Shown piece after piece: positions 27,272-35,618 of a stretch of 57,055 nt of DNA. Source of the stretch: Puerhibacterium puerhi (GTDB lineage: Bacteria > Actinomycetota > Actinomycetes > Actinomycetales > Cellulomonadaceae); the NCBI RefSeq assembly GCF_009846865.1, contig NZ_WUWN01000020.1, positions 1 to 57,055 on the forward strand. The letters run 5' to 3'. Made by a program: the position numbers and the translations under genes. The notes below the pieces were generated by a model. It was not told the origin of the DNA and ran no database searches. It worked only from the letters and a program-made list of their open reading frames with translations. The first letter of the stretch is position 1; each line of letters begins with the position of its first letter.

Positions 27272-27702
27272 CAGATGTCTCCTTGCTGGGGGTCCGCGGC
27301 GCCCTCGGCGCCCTGCGTCGGGGGCGCCGGCACCGCCGCGCCGTCGGCGCGCTCGCGTGCCGGCCCGCCCGCCGCCGCGGCGGCGAGCTGGGTCTCGAGG
27401 TGGAAGACCTCGGTGAGCGTGGTCATCTGGTCGTCCGGTCCCGCGCCGTCGAAGAACCGCGACATGGCCGCCTGCCAGCGGGCGTTGACGTCGCGCTGCG
27501 CCATGCCGGCGCGCGCCGCGTCGATGTCGTCACACTCAACGTAGCCGACCACGGTGCCGTCGGGGGCGGTGAAGATCGAGTAGTTGTGCCAGCCGGTCTC
27601 GTGCAGCGCCTGCAGCATCTCGGGCCACACGGCGGCGTGGGCGGCCGCGTACTCGTCCAGCAGCTCGGGGCGCACGCGGAAGGTGAACAGCACGCGGCTC
27701 AT
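27271..27702 (-). CDS. rhaM: L-rhamnose mutarotase with C-terminal extension
   Basis: Interconverts rhamnose anomers. The first ~105 residues are the dimeric alpha/beta fold: FTFRVRPELLDEYAAAHAAVWPEM with the catalytic His, HNYSIFTAP, GYVECDDIDAARAGMAQ and VNARWQAAM. An Ala/Gly/Pro-rich tail of about 35 residues follows, which the enzyme fold does not need. ATG overlaps the transporter stop (ATGA) and its own stop overlaps rhaI (TGATG). Confidence 0.93.
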   Translation of the reverse strand: MSRVLFTFRVRPELLDEYAAAHAAVWPEMLQALHETGWHNYSIFTAPDGTVVGYVECDDIDAARAGMAQRDVNARWQAAMSRFFDGAGPDDQMTTLTEVFHLETQLAAAAAGGPARERADGAAVPAPPTQGAEGAADPQQGDI

Positions 27703-29039
27703 CGCACCGCCCCCGAGCGCGCCGCGGCCGCCTGCGCGGGCCGGGCCGGCGCGGCACCGCCGGCCGGCGTGCCGTAGCGCTCCGCCTCGATCTCCTCGAG
27801 GGAGCGGCCCTGGGTGCGGGGCGCCCAGATCGTCCCGACGAGCAGCGCCACCACGAGCAGGCCCAGGATCAGGTAGCCCAGCGAGTGCAGCCCGATCGAG
27901 GTGAGCAGCACCGGGAACACGCTGCTGAGCAGGCCGACCATGACGCGGGCGAGCATGAACAGCACGCCCTGGGCGCTGGCCCGGTACCGCGTGGCGAACA
28001 GCTCCGCGGTCCACAGCCCGTAGAACGCCTGGGCGCCGATGCCCGAGGACACGCCCCAGCCGACGGCGAAGACGTAGAGGGAGACCGCGCCGGGCGGGGC
28101 GTAGATCAGCACGGCCCAGGCGACGACGCCGAGGGCGGCGCCGGCGAGGTACAGCCAGCGGCGGTCGACGCGGTCGGCGTAGCGCATGAAGCCGAACCAG
28201 GTGGCCGCCACGGTGCAGCCCCACAGCAGCACCTGCAGGAGGTTCTGCGACGTCGGGTCGGTCAGCCCCGTGGCCTCGTAGACGCGCGGCTGGAAGATGC
28301 CGGCCTGGCCCGCCACGGTGTTCCACACGGCGTAGACGCCGAGCAGGAAGAGCAGCGGCACGAGGTTGCGCCGCTCGCGCAGCAGGTCCACGACCCCGGA
28401 GAAGAACCCGCGGCGCCGCCCGGCGGCCGCCGCCTCGGCCTTGCTCTCGGTCCACAGCCGCGACTCCGCCAGGCCCCGGCGCACCCACCAGGTGATCGCG
28501 GCCACGACGCCCAGGTGCAGGAAGATCAGGCGGTTGCCGAGCAGCCCGAGCGGCTCCACCAGCACGGCCAGCCCGAAGCCGACCATCGGGCCGACCGACC
28601 AGGCGAGCTGCGCGGTGCCGACGTGCTTGGCCCGCTCGTGCGCGGGCGCCTCCTCGGCGATGTAGGTCCACGACGCCGGCACGCCCGCACCCACGGCGAC
28701 ACCCATGAGCACCACGCCCGCGAGCAGCATGCCGACGTTGCCCGCCAGCGTGACGACCACGGCCCCGACGAGGAAGACGATCAGGTCGTAGGTGTAGATG
28801 AACTTGCGTCCCAGGTGGTCGCACAGCGGCCCGCCGATCGCGGCACCGATCGCCGCGCCGAACGCGTTGGCGCTGAGCGCCGCCACGAGCCCCGCGACCG
28901 TGTCGTCGAACCCGAGCTGCGCCTGCCACGCCGTCAGGCTCGTGGCGATCGCGATGATCGCGCCGGCCTCGATGTAGTTGGACATGGCCACCGCCACGGT
29001 GGCCTTCCACCCGGTGGTCCTGCTCGCTCCCATGCGCAC
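27699..29039 (-). CDS. MFS transporter, probable L-rhamnose importer
   Basis: 446 aa, about 12 membrane helices, of the sugar-porter type: GGPLCDHLGRKFIYTYDLI matches the loop 2-3 GRK signature and RYRASAQGVLF the loop after helix 10. It is the first gene of the rhamnose operon and the only transporter in it, which suggests L-rhamnose uptake; the substrate is inferred from context. GTG start at 29039, with GGAGGG about 10 nt upstream; an ATG two codons on is an alternative. Confidence 0.9.
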   Translation of the reverse strand: MRMGASRTTGWKATVAVAMSNYIEAGAIIAIATSLTAWQAQLGFDDTVAGLVAALSANAFGAAIGAAIGGPLCDHLGRKFIYTYDLIVFLVGAVVVTLAGNVGMLLAGVVLMGVAVGAGVPASWTYIAEEAPAHERAKHVGTAQLAWSVGPMVGFGLAVLVEPLGLLGNRLIFLHLGVVAAITWWVRRGLAESRLWTESKAEAAAAGRRRGFFSGVVDLLRERRNLVPLLFLLGVYAVWNTVAGQAGIFQPRVYEATGLTDPTSQNLLQVLLWGCTVAATWFGFMRYADRVDRRWLYLAGAALGVVAWAVLIYAPPGAVSLYVFAVGWGVSSGIGAQAFYGLWTAELFATRYRASAQGVLFMLARVMVGLLSSVFPVLLTSIGLHSLGYLILGLLVVALLVGTIWAPRTQGRSLEEIEAERYGTPAGGAAPARPAQAAAARSGAVR

Positions 29040-29096
29040 TGCGTCGGTCCCTCCGTCTTCGTCGACGTCGCGGCCAGGTTCGGCCCGATTCGTCCG

Positions 29097-29108
29097 TGAA
29101 TCGATTCA
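29097..29108. promoter_or_regulatory. LacI-type operator of the rhamnose regulon
   Basis: TGAATCGATTCA, a perfect 12-bp palindrome with the central CG typical of LacI-family sites. It lies between the MFS start (29039) and the LacI gene (29246), where binding would repress the operon and possibly the regulator itself. Confidence 0.75.
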
Positions 29109-29210
29109 ACCGTGACGCACGCTACACGGACGGCAGCCGAGCCCGCAAGACCGGCGCCCCGGCGCCCCGGCTCTCGGCCCGTCGCGCCCTCGGACGCCAC
29201 CACCAGGACG

Positions 29211-29216
29211 GATACT
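29211..29216 (+). promoter_or_regulatory. -10 box for the LacI regulator
   Basis: GATACT, 29 nt upstream of the GTG start, giving a short leader with the GGAGGA ribosome site. Confidence 0.45.
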
Positions 29217-29245
29217 GGTCCGGACCCGTCACCCCCGGAGGAGCC

Positions 29246-30262
29246 GTGCCCCAGCCGTCCCGCCGACGCCGCGCGTCGATCTCCGACGTCGCGCGCCTGG
29301 CCGGCGTGTCCGTCGGCACCGTCTCGAACGTGCTCAACCGGCCGCAGCGGGTCTCCGCGGCCACCCGCGAGCGGGTCGAGGCCGCGATCGCGGAGCTGCG
29401 GTTCGTCCCGAACGGCTCCGCACGCCAGCTGCGGGTCGGCTCGATGACCACCGCCGGGGCGATCGTGCTGGACCTGACCAACCCCTTCTTCACCGACGTC
29501 GCGCGCGGCATGGAGGACCGCCTCGCCCAGGACGACTGGACCCTGATGGTGGCCAGCTCGGAGGAGGACCCCGAGCGCGAGACGCGCTTCCTGCGCCTGT
29601 TCGAGGAGCACGGCGTCCAGGGCGTGGCGCTCGTGCCGTCCACCGAGGACGTCGACCGCCTGCTCGCGCTGCACGAGCGCGGCGTGCGCGTCGTGCTCCT
29701 CGACCGCCCCTCGCCCGTGCCGGAGCTGGCCTCCGTGGCGGTCGACGACGTCGCGGGCGCCGCGATGGCGGCGCGCCACCTGCTCGCGCAGGGGCACGAG
29801 CGCCTCGTCTTCCTCAACGGGCCGCGGACCATCCACCAGTGCGCCGACCGGCACGCCGGCGTCGTCGCCGCGCTCGCCGCGGCAGGCCTCGACCCGCACG
29901 AGGCCCTGGAGGAGGTCACGGTGCCGCTCAACGCCGACGGCGGCGAGCAGGGCGCGCGCGAGCTGCTGGCGCGCCGCACCGGGCGGCCCGTGGCCGTGCT
30001 GTGCGTCAACGACCTCGTGGCGCTCGGCGTCCTGCGCACGCTGCGCCGCGAGGGCGTCGACGTCCCCGGCGAGGTCGCCGTCGTCGGCTACGACGACGTC
30101 ACGTTCGCCGCCGAGCTGACCATCCCGCTGACCTCGGTGCGCCAGCCGACCCACGACCTCGGGTGGACCGCGGCAGACCTGCTCGTGCGCGGCGGCGCTG
30201 CCGAGAGCGTCGTCTTCCAGCCGGAGCTCGTGGTGCGCGAGTCGAGCGGCGGGGCCGCCTGA
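29246..30262 (+). CDS. LacI-family regulator of L-rhamnose use
   Basis: 338 aa. N-terminal helix-turn-helix ISDVARLAGVSVGTVSNVLN with hinge RQLRVGSMTT, then a periplasmic-binding-protein-like effector domain (LDLTNPFFTDVARGME, VGYDDVTFAAELTIPLTSVR). Divergent from the rhamnose operon across a palindromic operator, so its effector is probably L-rhamnose or a pathway intermediate. The GTG start is preceded by GGAGGAGCC; the upstream open frame to 29096 is rejected because it lacks the LacI N-terminus. Confidence 0.93.
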   Translation: MPQPSRRRRASISDVARLAGVSVGTVSNVLNRPQRVSAATRERVEAAIAELRFVPNGSARQLRVGSMTTAGAIVLDLTNPFFTDVARGMEDRLAQDDWTLMVASSEEDPERETRFLRLFEEHGVQGVALVPSTEDVDRLLALHERGVRVVLLDRPSPVPELASVAVDDVAGAAMAARHLLAQGHERLVFLNGPRTIHQCADRHAGVVAALAAAGLDPHEALEEVTVPLNADGGEQGARELLARRTGRPVAVLCVNDLVALGVLRTLRREGVDVPGEVAVVGYDDVTFAAELTIPLTSVRQPTHDLGWTAADLLVRGGAAESVVFQPELVVRESSGGAA

Positions 30263-30269
30263 CGGCCGG

Positions 30270-30566
30270 TCAGCGGCCGCGGGCGGAGCCGAAGCCGAAC
30301 GGGATGGGGATCGGCCCGCAGCAGCAGACGCCGCGCACCTGGGCGTTGGTCAGCAGCCGGGCGGCCTGGTAGCAGGCCAGGAGCTGGGCGGCCACCGGCA
30401 CCACGCCCCGCACCACGCCGCGCTGCGCCACGATGCGGCGCACCGCGGCCGAGCAGGTGGTGTCCCCGTGCGCGACCCCGTAGGCGCAGCGCCACCCCTT
30501 GCGGGGCGAGAGGTGGCGCTGGTAGGCGCGGACGGCGGCGTCGACGGCTCGGGCGGCGGGCGTCAT
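30270..30566 (-). CDS. YidD-family membrane protein insertion factor
   Basis: 98 aa with the YidD pattern AVRAYQRHLSPRKGWRCAYG and TTCSAAVRRIVAQRGVVRG. These small proteins assist YidC-dependent membrane insertion and are usually near rpmH-rnpA-yidC. This copy stands alone and has an unusual Cys-rich, Gly/Pro tail (VRGVCCCGPIPIPFGFG), so it may be a paralogue. ATG 30566 lies 7 nt after a TACCGT box. Confidence 0.85.
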   Translation of the reverse strand: MTPAARAVDAAVRAYQRHLSPRKGWRCAYGVAHGDTTCSAAVRRIVAQRGVVRGVVPVAAQLLACYQAARLLTNAQVRGVCCCGPIPIPFGFGSARGR

Positions 30567-30573
30567 GCACGCC

Positions 30574-30579
30574 ACGGTA
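30574..30579 (-). promoter_or_regulatory. -10 box for the YidD-like gene
   Basis: TACCGT on the minus strand, 7 nt before the ATG, consistent with leaderless transcription. Confidence 0.45.
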
Positions 30580-30582
30580 CGA

Positions 30583-30616
30583 GCACCCGTCGCCGCCCGC
30601 GCGCGGCGACGGGTGC
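30583..30616. other. Inverted repeat between yidD and acylphosphatase genes
   Basis: Arms of 13 bp (GCACCCGTCGCCG / CGGCGACGGGTGC) with an 8-nt centre, in the divergent region. It could bind a dimeric protein or form a hairpin; its position just upstream of the yidD -10 box makes a regulatory role possible. Confidence 0.45.
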
Positions 30617-30687
30617 GGCCGCCGCGCCGCCACCCCGGGACGCCGCCACCCCGGACGTCGCCGCGGGCGACCGGCGCGCGCCGCGCC

Positions 30688-30693
30688 TAGCCT
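30688..30693 (+). promoter_or_regulatory. -10 box for acylphosphatase
   Basis: TAGCCT, 6 nt before the ATG at 30700, the leaderless arrangement seen repeatedly in this window. Confidence 0.55.
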
Positions 30694-30699
30694 GGACGG

Positions 30700-30975
30700 A
30701 TGGCCAGGCGGCGGGTCCGCGCCGTGGTGAGCGGCATCGTGCAGGGCGTGGGCTTCCGCGCGGCGGTGGAGGACGCCGCGGTGGGCCTGGGCCTGGCCGG
30801 CTACGTCCGCAACACCGCCGAGGGCACCGTCGAGGTCGAGGTCGAGGGCGACGGCGGCGCCGTCGAGACCATGCTGGCGTTCCTGCACGAGGGCCCCCGC
30901 GCCGCGCGGGTGACGAGCGTCCAGGTGCGCGACGTCGCGGTGCGCGACGACGCGGGCTTCGACGTGACGGGCTGA
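30700..30975 (+). CDS. acyP: Acylphosphatase
   Basis: 91 aa enzyme hydrolysing acyl phosphates. The active-site loop SGIVQGVGFR supplies R20, and N38 lies in GYVRNTAEGTVEVEVEG; both catalytic residues are present. Full family length. Leaderless start. No operon partner is obvious; the next gene starts 72 nt downstream. Confidence 0.95.
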   Translation: MARRRVRAVVSGIVQGVGFRAAVEDAAVGLGLAGYVRNTAEGTVEVEVEGDGGAVETMLAFLHEGPRAARVTSVQVRDVAVRDDAGFDVTG

Positions 30976-31047
30976 CCCCGGGCGCCCGGGCGGGTGATCT
31001 CCGGCGCCCGCCGCGCGCCTGTCGGACCCGCGGCGCAGGATGCCGCC

Positions 31048-31839
31048 ATGCCCGCCGACCTCGCGCTCCCGCCGGAGCCCGCCCGCGCCCCGGACCTCGA
31101 CGACGACTTCGCCGGCGGGCGCCTGGACGCGCGGCGCTGGGTCGACCACTACCTGCCCCACTGGACGACGCCCGAGCGGTCGCGGGCGCGGCTCGACCTG
31201 GACGGCGCGGGCCTGCGGCTGCGGATCGACCACGACCAGCCGGACTGGCGGCCCGAGGACGCGCCGCTGCGGGTCTCGCACCTGCAGACGGGCACCTTCT
31301 CCGGCCCCGCGGGGTCGCCGCGCGGGACGCACCGGCACCGCCCCGGCCTGCGGGTGCGCACCGCGACGCCGCTGCGGCTGCTGTGGGCGCCCACGGCGGG
31401 CCGGGTCGAGGTGACCGTCAGCGCCACCCGCGACGCCGGGTGCATGCTCGCCGTCTGGCTGGTCGGCACGGAGCACCTCTCCCCCGGCCACAGCGGCGAG
31501 ATCTGCCTGTGCGAGATCGACGCCGAGGCGGTCGGCCCCGACCGCGCCCGGGTGCGGTCGGGCGTCAAGTCCCACGGCGACCCGGGCCTGACCACGGACA
31601 TGGCCGAGGTCGAGGTCGAGGGCGACGCGACCCGCCCGCACACCTGGACGGCGGTCTGGGGCGCGGGCACCACGGTGATCGGCTGCGACGGCGTCGTGGT
31701 GCGGCGGCTCGCCCAGGCGCCGGCGTACCCGCTGTTCCTCATGGTCGACCTGTTCGAGGTGGCGCCGCCCGGGCCCGCGAGCGAGTACCCGAAGACGGCG
31801 CGGGTGCACCGCGTGCGCGGCTGGCGCGGCCCGGCCTGA
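31048..31839 (+). CDS. GH16-like concanavalin-fold protein
   Basis: 263 aa. DDDFAGGRLDARRWVDHYLPHW at the start and the SGEICLCEID segment in the middle fit the actinobacterial GH16-type jelly-roll proteins; the two Glu residues of the ExDxxE catalytic motif are present, but the central Asp is replaced by Cys (EICLCE). There is no signal peptide, so it is probably cytoplasmic and may have lost classical glucanase activity. The ATG at 31048 is favoured over the in-frame codon at 30994. Confidence 0.7.
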   Translation: MPADLALPPEPARAPDLDDDFAGGRLDARRWVDHYLPHWTTPERSRARLDLDGAGLRLRIDHDQPDWRPEDAPLRVSHLQTGTFSGPAGSPRGTHRHRPGLRVRTATPLRLLWAPTAGRVEVTVSATRDAGCMLAVWLVGTEHLSPGHSGEICLCEIDAEAVGPDRARVRSGVKSHGDPGLTTDMAEVEVEGDATRPHTWTAVWGAGTTVIGCDGVVVRRLAQAPAYPLFLMVDLFEVAPPGPASEYPKTARVHRVRGWRGPA

Positions 31840-31863
31840 CCGCGGCCCGGTCGCGGCGGCGGG

Positions 31864-32532
31864 TCAGCCCTGACCCAGCCCCTCCTCGCGGGCCCGGACG
31901 ATCGCCGCGGAGCGGTCGGGCACCGCCAGCTTCGTCAGCACGTTGCTCACGTGGTTGCGCACGGTCTTGGGGCTGAGCACCAGCCGGCGGGAGATCGCGG
32001 TGTTGTCCAGGCCGCGCGCGATGAGGTCGAGCACCTCCCGCTCCCGGTCGGACAGCTGCGGGAACGGCACCCTGCTCCCCGCCCGGCCCCCGACCACGTA
32101 CGCCATCGCGCGCTCGGCCACCGTGGGCGCGAGGATCATGGCGCCCCCGGCCACCGCGTGCACGGCGCGCTCGACCTCGGCCGGCCCGGCCGACTTCACC
32201 AGGTAGCCCCGGGCGCCGGCGCGCACGGCGGCCACGACGGCGTCGTCGGACTCGTGCATCGTCACCACGAGCACCCGCGCGCCCGGCCGGGAGCGCACCA
32301 GCTCGCGGGTGACGTCCACCCCGGACCCGTCGCCGAGGTCGAGGTCCATGAGCACGACGTCCGCGGCGACGCCCGCGCCCGCGCCGTCCAGCCCGAGCAG
32401 CGCCCGGGCCTCGGCCGCCGAGGCGGCCTGCCCGACCACCTCGGTCCCGGCGAGCGAGCCGAGCAGCGCCACCATGCCGAGCCGGAACACGGGGTGGTCG
32501 TCGACGACGGCGACCCGCACGGCGGCGCTCAT
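31864..32532 (-). CDS. NarL/LuxR-type response regulator
   Basis: 222 aa. Receiver with VVDDHPVFRLGM, phospho-acceptor D63 in LMDLDLGDGSG, and the switch residues in VTMHESDD and YLVKSAG. C-terminal helix-turn-helix LSDREREVLDLIARGLDNTA through SPKTVRNHVSNVL. The ATG overlaps the kinase stop (ATGA), so it is the partner of the upstream kinase. Targets are unknown. Confidence 0.95.
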   Translation of the reverse strand: MSAAVRVAVVDDHPVFRLGMVALLGSLAGTEVVGQAASAAEARALLGLDGAGAGVAADVVLMDLDLGDGSGVDVTRELVRSRPGARVLVVTMHESDDAVVAAVRAGARGYLVKSAGPAEVERAVHAVAGGAMILAPTVAERAMAYVVGGRAGSRVPFPQLSDREREVLDLIARGLDNTAISRRLVLSPKTVRNHVSNVLTKLAVPDRSAAIVRAREEGLGQG

Positions 32533-34607
32533 CCGGCCACCCCCGGAGCCGCGGCGCCCGACACGGCGCCCGACACAGCGCCCGACACGGCGCCCGACAC
32601 AGCGCCCGACACAGCGCCGGGCAGAGGCCCGGCCGCCGGGGCGCCGCCCCCGCGCCCCGGCAGCAGCGGCAGCTCGGCGCGCACGCGGGTGCCGGCGCCG
32701 ACCTCGCCGGGCCGGACGGGCTCGATCGCGAGCGCGCCGCCCAGCTCGGCGGCGCGCTCGCGCATCGAGCGGGTGCCCACGCCGGCCGGCGTCCCCGGCG
32801 CGATGCCCCGCCCGGCGTCCTCGCACGTCACCGTCAGCGTGGTGGGCCCGACGTCGACCGCGAGGCGGCACTCGGCGGCGCCGGAGTAGCGCGCGGCGTT
32901 GACCACCGACTCGCTGGCGATGGCGTAGGCCGCCGCCGCGACGTTCGGGTCGAGCCCGGCGCACGGGTCGCACCGCAGGTCGACGACGAAGCCGGCCACC
33001 GCCTGGCGGCCGGCCAGCTCCGAGAGCGCCGCCTCGAGGCCGAGGTCGTCGAGGGACGGCGGCAGCAGGCTGCGCGACAGCGCCCGGACGTCCTCGGTGC
33101 GCTGGCGCACCTCCTCGCCGAGCGCGTCGAGCACCGCCGCGGCGGCGGCCGGGTCGGTGGTCAGCGCGTTGCGGGCACCCTGCAGGCCCAGCCGCAGCCC
33201 GCTGAGCCACGGGCCGATGCCGTCGTGCAGCTCGCGCCGGATGACGCGGCGCTCCGCCAGGCGCGCCGCCGTCGTCGCCTCGCGCGCCGCCTCCAGCTCG
33301 CGCGCCGCCTGCGCCAGCGCGAGGCCGGCCCCCAGCACGGGCAGGATCTGGTCCAGCGCGTCGCGGGTGCGCGGGTCGAGCCGCTCCCCCGCGCGCGCGG
33401 TGACGCGCAGCCGGCCGAGCACGCGCCCGCCGTGCACGACGTCGCGCGCCGTCTCGCCGGGCGCGTCCGCGCCCGCACCCTGGGCCACGCCGGCCGCGGA
33501 CGGCGCCGCCGGCCACTCGATCGTCGCCTGCTCCAGCCGCAGCCCCTCACGCACCCCGGCCGCGAGCGCGGCGACCAGCCCGGCGGCGTCGCCCGCCGAC
33601 GCCAGACGACGCCCGACGCTGAGCGCCGCCCGCCCGGGGTCGCCGCCGTCGCCGTACACGAGGACGTGCACCCGCCGGCGCAGCCACGCGTGCAGGGGCT
33701 GGACCGCGAGCGCGACCCCGACGGCGGCGACGACCTGGGCGGCCGCCCCGCGGACGACGGTGGCGGCGACCACGACGACGACGGCGTACACGAGCGCGAG
33801 GCCGAGGGCGAGCATCCCGGCGACGGTGGCCCGCGAGAGCACGAGGTCGAGCCCCCAGAGCCGGTTGCGCAGCACGCACACGAGGATCGCCGCGGGGAAG
33901 AGCGCCTGGCAGGCCAGGTGGGTCAGCGGCAGCGCGTACGCCACGTCGGGCGACGCCCAGGTGGCCAGCAGCGGCACGAACGACAGCGCCATGAGGGCGG
34001 TGCCGAGGGCCAGCAGGCCGAGCCCGCGCCGGTCGGCGACGGGGCCGCGGCGCCACCGCCACGCCGTGGCGCCGGCGGTGAGCAGGCCCATGACGACGAC
34101 CCCGGCGATCGCCGCCTGCGGCGCGTCCGGCGGGGCCAGCAGGAAGCCGGCGATCGACGCCGTCCCGCCGGCGACGCCGCACCAGGCGACCGGCCCGAGC
34201 CGGCCCGAGCGGACCAGCCAGGGCACGAGCACGAACAGCGACAGCGTGCCCGGCACCCAGGCCCAGCCGTACGCGGCGGCCAGCCCCTCGAGCGGCGGCA
34301 GGCCCGGGTGGGTGGAGGCGTAGCTGCGCCAGGCCCCGCCCAGCGCCGAGACGCCGCCGCCGAGCGCCGCGAGCGCCGTCAGCCACCCGACGACGTGCGG
34401 GCGGCGGGCCAGCACGACCGCCGCGACCGCGCCGTAGACGAGGGCGACGGTGGCGTCCACGAGCACGAAGAGCAGGTCGCCCAGGAGCACGGTGACCCCC
34501 GAGGCGACCTGCAGGGCGACGGCGGACAGCCCGAGCGTGCCCGCGAGGACGGCGACGGTCCAGGCGGTGCGGGGCATCCCGGCGCGGCCGGGCCCGGGCT
34601 CGGCCAC
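32529..34607 (-). CDS. Membrane sensor histidine kinase (HisKA_3 type)
   Basis: 692 aa. About eight N-terminal membrane helices, a cytoplasmic GAF-like linker, the dimerisation helix with ELHDGIGPWL (phospho-His about 461), and a HATPase_c domain (SESVVNAARYSGAAE, EDAGRGIAPG, GVGTRSMRERAAELGG). The last 30 residues are SGAV repeats encoded by a 12-bp tandem repeat. The GTG at 34607 is supported by a TACCGT box 6 nt upstream. The stimulus is unknown. Confidence 0.92.
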   Translation of the reverse strand: MAEPGPGRAGMPRTAWTVAVLAGTLGLSAVALQVASGVTVLLGDLLFVLVDATVALVYGAVAAVVLARRPHVVGWLTALAALGGGVSALGGAWRSYASTHPGLPPLEGLAAAYGWAWVPGTLSLFVLVPWLVRSGRLGPVAWCGVAGGTASIAGFLLAPPDAPQAAIAGVVVMGLLTAGATAWRWRRGPVADRRGLGLLALGTALMALSFVPLLATWASPDVAYALPLTHLACQALFPAAILVCVLRNRLWGLDLVLSRATVAGMLALGLALVYAVVVVVAATVVRGAAAQVVAAVGVALAVQPLHAWLRRRVHVLVYGDGGDPGRAALSVGRRLASAGDAAGLVAALAAGVREGLRLEQATIEWPAAPSAAGVAQGAGADAPGETARDVVHGGRVLGRLRVTARAGERLDPRTRDALDQILPVLGAGLALAQAARELEAAREATTAARLAERRVIRRELHDGIGPWLSGLRLGLQGARNALTTDPAAAAAVLDALGEEVRQRTEDVRALSRSLLPPSLDDLGLEAALSELAGRQAVAGFVVDLRCDPCAGLDPNVAAAAYAIASESVVNAARYSGAAECRLAVDVGPTTLTVTCEDAGRGIAPGTPAGVGTRSMRERAAELGGALAIEPVRPGEVGAGTRVRAELPLLPGRGGGAPAAGPLPGAVSGAVSGAVSGAVSGAVSGAAAPGVAG
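32554..32613 (-). repeat. 12-bp tandem repeat, five copies, at the kinase 3' end
   Basis: GCGCCCGACAC(A/G) at 32554, 32566, 32578, 32590 and 32602, with a partial sixth copy. In frame it encodes the SGAV tail just before the kinase stop. Confidence 0.92.
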
Positions 34608-34613
34608 GGCCCC

Positions 34614-34619
34614 ACGGTA
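34614..34619 (-). promoter_or_regulatory. -10 box for the sensor kinase
   Basis: TACCGT on the minus strand, 6 nt before the GTG at 34607, predicting a leaderless kinase mRNA. Confidence 0.5.
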
Positions 34620-34706
34620 GGGGCGCGGCCGAGGCCCGGGCCAGGACGCGGCGCGGATCTCACCCGGCGCGAGCACCGGGGTGCTCCCGCGCGGCGGCCG
34701 GGTGCG

Positions 34707-35447
34707 TCACCGCCGGTCGCCGAGGGCGAACCCGAGCGCCGTGACGGCCAGCCAGACCGGCCCCACGAAGCCGGCCAGGTACTGGAAGGGCGAGACGCCG
34801 GTGAGGAGCGTCAGGCCGCCGAGGACGAGGCCCACGACGCCGATCCACCGCGGGGCGGCGCCGTGCCGCAGGGCGGCCACGCCGAGGGCGACGCCGCTGA
34901 CGCCCGCCCCGACCCAGAGCCACGGGATCGTGGCGACCCAGTCGGCGTAGAACGCGCCGGACTCGGCCACGAGCCTGCTGGGCTCGGCCACGGCGAAGGT
35001 GAACTGCGTGTCCAGGCCGGTCCCGAGCAGCCCGGCGACGGCGACGAGCACCAGCCCCCAGGACGCGACGGTCGGCAGCAGCGAGCCGGCCGGCGCCTGC
35101 ACGTCGAGGCGGCGCTTGAGGCCCGCGGCGAAGACGAGCACCAGCAGCGCGCTCGCCAGCGCGGCGGTGTGCATGACCAGCAGGGTCCCGGTCTTCGTGC
35201 CGAGGTCAGCGACGATCGCGTCGGGGTCCCCGGCCACCTCCTGCCAGTTGGAGCTGAGGGCCATCGAGGCCTGGATGCCCACGACGCCGAGCACGCCGGC
35301 GAGCGCGCCGGTCCAGGCCCAGCCGCGGGCGACCCCGGTCCGCCCGCGGCGGGCGGTCGCCGGGCCGGACGGCGCCGGTGACGGCGAGCCGGACGACGGG
35401 GTGGCTGCCGGCGCGGACGCCGACGTGGTGAGGGGGCTGTTGTCCAT
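34707..35447 (-). CDS. Integral membrane protein of unknown function
   Basis: 246 aa. A Ser/Pro/Ala-rich N-terminal 50 residues precede about six membrane helices (AGVLGVVGIQASMALSS, LLVMHTAALASALLVLVFAA, ASWGLVLVAVAGLLGTGL and others). I do not recognise a family. The ATG at 35447 has GAAGGACCTCCC upstream. Its stop is 99 nt upstream of the sensor kinase start, so it might share stimulus sensing with that kinase, but this is only positional. Confidence 0.8.
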   Translation of the reverse strand: MDNSPLTTSASAPAATPSSGSPSPAPSGPATARRGRTGVARGWAWTGALAGVLGVVGIQASMALSSNWQEVAGDPDAIVADLGTKTGTLLVMHTAALASALLVLVFAAGLKRRLDVQAPAGSLLPTVASWGLVLVAVAGLLGTGLDTQFTFAVAEPSRLVAESGAFYADWVATIPWLWVGAGVSGVALGVAALRHGAAPRWIGVVGLVLGGLTLLTGVSPFQYLAGFVGPVWLAVTALGFALGDRR

Positions 35448-35577
35448 GGGAGGTCCTTCGGTCCGGTCGCGGCGGGCGCCGCGACGTGTGCTGATGACAG
35501 GAAGAACCGTCCGCCGGGGCGTGTCCCGGGCACCAGGGACGGGTGTCCCGAGACCCCGGGCGATCGCGATGCGGACA

Positions 35578-35611
35578 TGATGCATGCATCAACGCATGCG
35601 TCAGCTAGCCT
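35578..35611. promoter_or_regulatory. Promoter and operator region of the GntR-MFS pair
   Basis: Contains TGATGCATGCATCA (35578-35591), a perfect 14-bp palindrome, and ACGCATGCGT (35592-35601), a second perfect palindrome directly adjacent. A TAGCCT -10 box (35606-35611) follows, 7 nt before the ATG. A dimeric repressor bound here would cover the promoter; autoregulation by the GntR protein is likely. Confidence 0.7.
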
Positions 35612-35618
35612 CGCCCGC

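Noticed and set aside
29096-29245. N-terminal extension of the LacI regulator
   Set aside because: The extra 50 codons cover the operator and promoter; the good ribosome site and the canonical LacI N-terminus both support the GTG at 29246.
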